Shown here one piece after another: positions 56,961 through 64,000 of a DNA stretch of 64,000 bases. Source of the stretch: Hanleya hanleyi (taxonomy: Eukaryota; Mollusca; Polyplacophora; Lepidopleurida; Hanleyidae); contig JAVTVY010033859.1 of the NCBI GenBank assembly GCA_036873755.1, positions 1 to 64,000 of the forward strand, read 5' to 3'. The first letter of the stretch is position 1. Every line of letters starts with the position of its first letter. The notes under the pieces were generated by a model, which worked only from the letters and a program-made list of their open reading frames with translations, was not told where the DNA came from and searched no databases. The position numbers and the translations under genes were made by a program.

Positions 56961-57160
56961 GGGGTTATCCAGCTGATGGCTAAGGGGAGCAAATATTGTA
57001 ATTGCTGGAACAGCAGCGCCCTCTATCTCATTGAATTACAATACCTCCATTGATGAATAGTCATATCCTGGTATTGTATCTCATTGAGATAGACATGATA
57101 GAGGGCACTGGTGTTCGAGCGGTTACAGATTTGCTCCCCTCCATCAGCTAGATAATCCCG
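56961..57160. mobile_element. 200-bp imperfect hairpin MITE
   Basis: The end 'ggggttatccagctgatggc' pairs with 'catcagctagataatcccg', then 'aggggagcaaat' with 'atttgctcccct', and 'gccctctatctcattgaatt' with the matching right half. No coding capacity. Confidence 0.65.
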
Positions 57161-58504
57161 TTGAAGGTAACAGTTTGATTATTTCCATTCAATTCCAGAC
57201 AATTGATAAAGGGGTCTGTAGGTCTGTATAAAAGCTGCCCGTGTTAATTGTAACACTTGTAACACACATATATATGTACTGGGGCACCGCTTTCCTGTTT
57301 ACCAGCTTGACACCACCCCGTAACAGATTACTAGTTACAGGTGTAAAAATATGGTAAGTCATTTTATGCAAAAATTGTTCGATATATTATGTTTACTAAC
57401 ATCAGCGATGTTGCCGAGTCAAGTCTGCACTAGTCTAGTAATCAAACATATAATGGGGAATGTCCATGACTTTGCCTTTTTATGCATTTTTTAACAACAG
57501 TGGATTAACAAAGGCCTTAAAACATCAAAAGAACAACGCCTGATAAAGTTTTGAAGTGGTTTATTCCTATATCAATATAACAGATTCTTCATGAATGTAT
57601 ATGAAGAGGGCCTATCTCGTTCTGATTCGCAGGGGGTTCATTAGAAAATGGCAAGTACTTATTTTCAGGCTCGATGTACACATTCTAAAGTTCCGGTAAG
57701 CGAGTTTGATGAACTGACAATATTCTACAGTAAAATATGAAATTCATTCTAATCAAGCTATTGACTGACCATTCAACCTATGATTCTTGATCATTTACAA
57801 TGTTCTCATTTGCTGTTGACAGAAAATGGGTTATTTAATTTGTAGCCCGATTGCATCTCAATTCTCGCAGGTAGTCATAAAAATCTACCGATCTCGCAGA
57901 CCAATTATGTATTAATGTGTGGGTGTTAGAACTAAACGTGGCAATCAGCAGAATTTCAGCTATATAGCATGTGATTCACTTCTAGACTTATTCCTGTAAC
58001 TCTCTTCCAATATATGATACATACAAAATAATAAAATATACATGTAACTGGCAATAAATTGGTTATAAATAAGAAAGGCCCCTCCTCTTAAATTGGTCTA
58101 TTTCAGACCCAAGCACTGACGTTACTTTCTGACTAGATTTCTACAATATTCATGGAGCTACAGAGCTCGGCTGTCGCAAACAGAAACTCAAGGAACTATC
58201 ATAAATGGTCAAATTAACGAATCACTCTAGACATTCAATCAGCACAAAGAAGAATGCATCTTCACAAATCCAGGTAAGATCCTAAATCCTTGCAGAGGGT
58301 TTAACTGGACATTTTTGGTGATTCGAATGAGTGAGTCATTTCCGCTATATACAATCTCGTACATTTCTCCCCCCCCCCCCCACCCACGCCTGTTTTGAAT
58401 TAGCATGTCAGTACCCCAAGCCTGCATTTTTGCTTTGACTTCCGATGTCAATACCTCACAGCGGATTGGCGTAATCATCTAGCTTAGCACGTTCACGGAT
58501 TGGT
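57161..58504. other. No gene seen
   Basis: AT-rich. A C homopolymer tract lies at about 58368-58381. Short frames have no motifs. Confidence 0.4.
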
Positions 58505-58735
58505 TTTATTTAGAGGAGTGAGTGAGTGAATATGATTTAACGTCGCTTTCAACTATATTTCAGTTGGGTCCTATTCCTTTTCACACCCAGGAACCCCACA
58601 GGTGCCTCAGTTAGTCGCCTCTTACGACAAGCTCTCCGAGGACCTGAGGCCTATTCTTACCATGACCTGCGGTGTGCACGACGACATCCCAGGTCAATCC
58701 CCGGAAGCCCACAGGGCTTTATTTAGAGGAAACCC
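58505..58735 (+). repeat. SINE-like gastropod repeat
   Basis: Starts 'gtgagtgagtgaatatgatt' and contains 'cttacgacaagctctccgag' and 'ccatgacctgcggtgtgcac'. Near-identical to the block in the right palindrome arm (53120-53370). The head also occurs in 61700-61795 and, diverged, at 25825. Confidence 0.7.
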
Positions 58736-59486
58736 CTTGATCTATTTATATCTAGAACTGCTATGGGTAACTAACCAAGCCAGTGTATTGATCCCAACAG
58801 ATTGATTGTTACATTATCTCGCAGGGATGAGTAGATTGATGAACGTTACTTCGTTGAAAGTAACATAGTCTCATCAGTTTTTTTTTTAAGAATTCAGCAT
58901 TTTGATTGAAACAAACAACTTCTTGTCTATCATGACATCTATGACCCACAATATGTATTTAATTCATACATTTGCCTTTCATCAGCCCCATGTCAGTCAA
59001 GGTGAGCGAGTGGTCTTACCTAAAGGTGGCTCCCCAGCGTATACTGAATTCCATGTCATTTTCTTAATATTTTAGTTTGAAGGTTTCACAAGTTAATATT
59101 ATTCCAAATATCGAATAAAATCTGGGAGATCCCACAGGATTTCTGAATATCTTTACATTAGACTGATCAGCTGTTTGTCACTACTGCAGGCCTGCAAGTG
59201 GCTCACAGAGAAAATATAGGAGGAAATTTGCCAAAATATAGGAGAAATATAGGAATTTTCTTAATAAAATATAGGAAAATATAGAAAATAAAGTAGTGTA
59301 AGACAAGTCACTACTACATTGTATGTTCCAAACTTGGTAGTTTTCTGGTGTTTAATTAAATTATTTCCACTGAATGCGGTCATAGTGGTAGTGATTGAGG
59401 AGACCCGTTCTGCTGCTTGGTTCAACAAAGAGAGATTTGAATGTTTTCACACCTCAAATACAGACATCAAGTTTTGATAATTGTAC
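58736..59486. other. No gene seen; short 'ataggaaaatata' array
   Basis: 59205-59295 holds imperfect repeats of 'aaaatataggagaaatatag'. Nothing else recognised. Confidence 0.4.
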
Positions 59487-60255
59487 AGTGTTCAACTAAA
59501 CAGCTTTGTACATATACCAGTGTTCTACTGAACACCTCTGTGCATATATACCAATGTTCAACTAAACACCTCTGCACATACACCAGTGTTCAACTAAACA
59601 CCTCTGAACATATACCAGTGTTCAACTAAACACCTCCGAACATATACCAGTGTTCAACTAAACACCTCTGCACATACACCAGTGTTCAACTAAACAGCTG
59701 CATTTAAGTATGCCACTGTGTTCTATTAAACACCTGCATGTGTATAAACACCTCTGCACATATTCCAGTGTTCAACTAAACACCTCTGCACATATACCAG
59801 TGTTCAACTAAACACCTATGCACATATACCAGTGTTCAACTAAACACCTCTGCACATATTCCAGTGTTCAACTAAACACCTCTGCACATATACCAGTGTT
59901 CAACTAAACACCTCTGCACATATTCCAATGTTCAACTAAACACCTCTGCACATATTCCAGTGTTCAACTAAACACCTCTGCACATATTCCAGTGTTCAAC
60001 TAAACACCTCTGCACATATACCAGTGTTCAACTAAACACCTCTGCACATATTCCAGTGTTCAACTAAACACCTCTACACATATTCCAGTGTTCAACTAAA
60101 CACCTCTGCACATATTCCAGTGTTCAACTAAACACCTCTGCACATATTCCAGTGTTCAACTAAACACCTCCGCACATATTCCAGTGTTCAACTAAACACC
60201 TCTGCACATATACCAGTGTTCAACTAAACACTTGCACATGTATACAAGTGTTCAA
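59487..60255 (+). repeat. 32-bp minisatellite, about 24 copies
   Basis: The unit is 'ctctgcacatattccagtgt' followed by 'tcaactaaacac'. A short irregular stretch near 59695-59760 interrupts the array. Two sub-types (attcc and atacc) are interspersed. The plus frame 59441-59629 is repeat-derived. Confidence 0.9.
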
Positions 60256-61564
60256 ATCTGGTGTGTCTGATCATTCATTCAGCTTTTCTTTTGTACAAAA
60301 ATCCCAGTACAAGTATTCAAACAGTTTCATTTCACTACATCAGGAGACTAAAAGCACTAAATTATACAAAGAAAATACGCTAAAATGTATGTCCATTTTC
60401 AAATTGAGGTCTTTTGAATTGAGTTTTGTAGAAACAACATTGTATCATAGGGTATCTTCCATTTGATTGGTCAATTCAAATTTATAAACGAAAATTTGAC
60501 ATATTGATTGGCTCGTGATGAAAACCATAAGAAAATCGAGCCAATCATAGTCTCTGTAAAGGTCCAGTATACTAAATCAGAAAATGACCATGCTCGGACC
60601 AGGTCATGACAGTTCCCGAGGATCTGCACCACAAGAAAAAAATTATAACTGTGTCCAAAAAATGTTCTGCAATATATGCTACAATCTCAAGAACAACTGT
60701 GACATAAAATCAGAACATTTGGAAAAGTTTTGAAACAAAAATGAAATGTTTAGGTGTTCCTGATTTTCATCCGCACAACCATACAACACGACATACAATT
60801 CATAGTGCACCAGGGGTACTCGCTTGCTCTTGGAGACATTAAAGGCTCCACTCAGAGTCATCTGTCTGCCTGGCCGGGCTTTGTGGTTCCTGGATAACGT
60901 CTCAATCTATTATTTCATAACAAACTATATTTCACAGAACATATGGGATGCTGGTGGTTATATCCACTCGTATAAACCATAGTTTCATCATTCAAGCAAA
61001 TAAAGTTTAAAAGTTACTGCTTCTCACAACCGGTACACTGGTGTTCTAAGTGAAAGTTTGACAAATTCAACTGTGAAGTGGTGAACTGCTTTTATTTTAG
61101 CTGATTAGACTACCTGGTGCATCTACAGAGATACAGATGCAGCAAATTAGAATGAAACGGATATACATCATATCAGAAATCAATGTTTTAACAGCATTGC
61201 ATTTTTTCTCTACACCTGTTCTGATACCAACAATCACACGCAATAGATCGGCATCTTGATGTGTTCTATGGTTATTGCGTTGAAAAGAAGAAAGAAAAAT
61301 AAAGATATATACGCCACAGAAAACGAAATTATAGCGGAACACTCTATTTTAACTCTGTGATAACCCTTCTATACCTCCGAGAGTGGAGAGTATCTCTTAG
61401 ATAGACACTATTGATTGTTTGCGGTGTACAAAAGTGAAAGCGAAAGATAGAAATTTACATCCATGATATCAAGTCGCACAAAGCGTGCGACATGTTGATT
61501 GTTTTTGATATGATGGAACTGTGATGAACATTTTTTGTATCACATGATATCAACACCACAAATA
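60256..61564. other. No gene seen
   Basis: AT-rich sequence; frames of 60-81 codons without motifs or splice partners. Confidence 0.4.
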
Positions 61565-62545
61565 TCACACTGGAGAATTAATCATTGGAACTCTCTTGCT
61601 AAAATAATTAGAACTCTCGGGTCGGTGATGCAATTCATCAGGTAAATATGGCAGATGCGGAGCGACAAATGCAGCCCAGTGATGAAACTTGTCCCGAGAT
61701 GGAGGAGTCGGTAAATGAGCGAGCGAGCGAGAATGACTTAACATCACTTTTAACAATCTTTTAGTCACTCGTTCACTCACCACGAGTTGAATGAGCCACC
61801 AATGTAAGTACTTTAATGCACCTATCAGTTGGTGATCCATATACTTACGAATCGTTAGAGGTAAACATACAGGTGTGTTGGAATCTGGGATTTACTGATT
61901 TATCAAACTTTACAAATCGACCAGTCACTCATGCCTTAGATTTGTTGGTGCCAAATTCAGCCTTAACAATTACTAACTTTTTGGATCACTAACTGGTAGA
62001 TGCTATGAATAGATGTTATAGTTAATTCCCTCTCTAAAATGGAGGTAAAAATATTGTTTGTGCCCAATAAAGTCAAGCATACATATAAAACTAACAGACA
62101 TCCATGAACATACATATCCGCATCGGGTGGTATTAAAAGACAAATTGTCATCTATCTAATTTGCATATTAATAGACGACATGTTTTGTTCTCTTTTAAAA
62201 GTTAGACTATGCAGAATTTCATTTTGATATCACTGTTACGACATGTAACAATATATAAGGTAAGTCGCCTGAACATTTTGTCCTGAAGGAGCGTTATGAT
62301 GAATAAATCAGAAGTTATTAAGCAAAAATGACTTTTTTTGACCTCCATTTAGAGATATAGTTCCTTTAACGTGTTCAACTATTTACATTGGTGGCTCCTC
62401 CAAATAGAGTCAAGCCTCATCGCTGATTAGCATTTGTCGCTCTCAATCCACTTTCTTTACCGATGAATTGAGTTAATGACCCAAGAATTCCAATTATTCC
62501 CCCAAATACCTGAGAGTTCTAATGATTGATTCTCCAGTGCGAAGA
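61565..62545. mobile_element. Inverted-repeat element with nested SINE-like insertion
   Basis: The left end 'cactggagaattaatcattg' (61568) and the right end, read in reverse, 'cactggagaatcaatcatta' (62545) lead arms of about 160 bp that match through 'gagcgacaaatgc' and 'ggaggag|ccaccaatgtaa'. In the left arm the match is broken between 'gatggaggag' (61699-61708) and 'ccaccaatgtaag' (61796) by a block starting 'gagcgagcgagcgagaatga', a SINE-like head. No transposase. Confidence 0.6.
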
Positions 62546-64000
62546 TCGACACAAACGAATTTGGCACAGCCAACAGATACAACAATCTCAACTACCATGT
62601 AAACCGTCACACAAAACAATTATTTCTTTCAATGGCTATATGCGATCATTCAGCCAAATACGATCGAGAATATTACATGTATTAATAATCAATGACAATC
62701 AACAATGATTGATTATAAAAAAACATCAATTATATCAGTATCCATAACTATACATTATATTAATGTTGTTGTACAATGCTAAAAAAAATCACTTCAAAAA
62801 TTACGGACACATGTATTTATACAAATATAATGTATGTATGGTACATCATGTATATAGATCGACTCTGTACAGAAAAGAAATGGAAAGATCTCCTGCCTAG
62901 ACTCGAGGGGGAAAAAAAAGAGCCACAAAAAACATACAGTGCGCATCAGTTGGTTTAATCTGTACACTTAATCTATGTAGCTTAGGAACAGGCTGAACAG
63001 AATTGTATCCCATAATGGGGTAATTTTGCAGAAAATGAATACAGATCATGGAGAGTACACAAATAAAATATGCTTTTCTGAGTCTTTCCCAAAATTAAGG
63101 TTCATTCTCAAAAAATAGTATTGTTTCCAGCAGCACACTTGAAACAAGTAGGCTGGTTAATTTCACATATATCAGACCTTAAACATTTTTTTATAATTGT
63201 CATATTAATGGAAAAAAAATTCCAACAGCCCGATACAAAGATGCATCTTGATACTGATAATGATCAGGAAGGTATGGGGGGAGGGGGAAGGAAGATGGGA
63301 GACAACTCTGTTCTGTTCAGACGCTGTGTAGCCTCCATTCTTAACCTACTTCCGCTGTTCAAATGAGGCAAACATTCTGATAACTAGAAAATTAATAGAA
63401 CAATAATTTTTATTCGAAGATCTGCCCAGGGTCAGGTGAGGTGGGGGTGGGGCAGTATGACACGATCCTGATCTTTCACCTTTATTTATATACTGATCGG
63501 CCACCCCCACAACTCATTTTTTCCAACAGTAGGGATATAACGTGATGTTATTAATAGTGAGAATATTCTACTCACTCTTCTCATGGAAAATTAAAGAGAA
63601 CATCTTATATGTACTAACTGTTCATGTTTGGATGTTAATTTTGATTAAATTATGAACTGACCATATACAGAAGATAGTTTATGTAATTACAAAAATTGTT
63701 AACTTCATCAGAAGAACTGCCACCATTTCATACCACATGTGACAGAACAGGAAATAAGATTCAACCTACAATAATTAAATCAATTATTTGTTTTTAATTA
63801 AATTAACAGTTTCACATTTAACAGATCTTCTTGGTGGACCATGGCATCATGATTGAACATTTCTGCTGAAACTGGCCAACAAGACCGTGATTTCAACGTT
63901 TCATCAGGCCATTGAAAGGAATCTTATAGTTTCCTGGAACTTGCAAAAAATATTTAAGACAGTAGGTTTTCAACAACAAAAAAATCATTCTAATTTTTAC
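62546..64000. other. No gene seen
   Basis: AT-rich to the end of the window. A GA-rich patch lies at 63273-63300 and a short G-rich patch at 63430-63460. No repeat family was recognised. Confidence 0.4.

Overview
The window is animal nuclear DNA, most likely from a marine mollusc and probably a gastropod. The evidence is introns with good splice sites, a lipocalin gene spread over about 18 kb, Pol III-type tRNA-Leu genes (one with an intron), a metazoan Ty3/gypsy retrotransposon, and dispersed repeats with a 'gtgagtgagtgaatatgatt' head and a 'gcctcttacgacaagc' core that I associate with gastropod genomes. Nothing prokaryotic is present (no operons, Shine-Dalgarno sites or CRISPR array). Most of the sequence is repeat-derived.

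Region 1, about 1-22.4 kb. A minus-strand apolipoprotein-D-like lipocalin gene can be assembled from four exons (22390-22244, 8331-8208, 5997-5884, 4880-4659). Their phases join without a break. They give a signal peptide and all three lipocalin signatures (GxW, TDY, late Arg). The terminal exon is unresolved. Intron 1 (about 13.9 kb) holds tandem duplications, several dispersed repeat families and a 2-kb, 88-bp satellite (16.63-18.65 kb) whose monomers form a five-monomer higher-order repeat.

Region 2, about 22.4-35.9 kb. This is gene-poor. It holds the presumed lipocalin promoter side, a 42-bp minisatellite, a piggyBac-like non-autonomous element, a ~135-bp tandem repeat, and scattered copies of the families already seen in the intron.

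Region 3, about 35.9-56.8 kb. This is a giant, diverged palindrome. The left arm (36.24-48.9 kb) and right arm (49.66-56.48 kb) are reverse complements in the same order: tRNA-like sequence, ~170-bp satellite array, unknown ORF, C2H2 zinc-finger ORF, tRNA-Leu(UAA), intron-bearing tRNA-Leu(CAA), and a central (TG)n/(CA)n hairpin. Just outside each end lies a related hairpin element. Later insertions can be read by comparing the arms: an 8.2-kb Ty3/gypsy element in the left arm (39323-47535, 4-bp TSD), a 1.1-kb foldback element inside the right tRNA-Leu(CAA) B box (49708-50813, 6-bp TSD), a SINE-like repeat in the right arm, and a 194-bp hairpin MITE at the centre. The arm repeats are rich in sequences identical to metazoan promoter motifs (NRF1, CRE, ETS, E-box). 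This palindrome is the best candidate for an undescribed mobile or amplifying system.

Region 4, about 56.8-64 kb. It has no recognisable gene. It holds a hairpin MITE, a gastropod-type SINE-like repeat, a 32-bp minisatellite of about 24 copies, and an inverted-repeat element at 61.57-62.55 kb that carries its own nested insertion.
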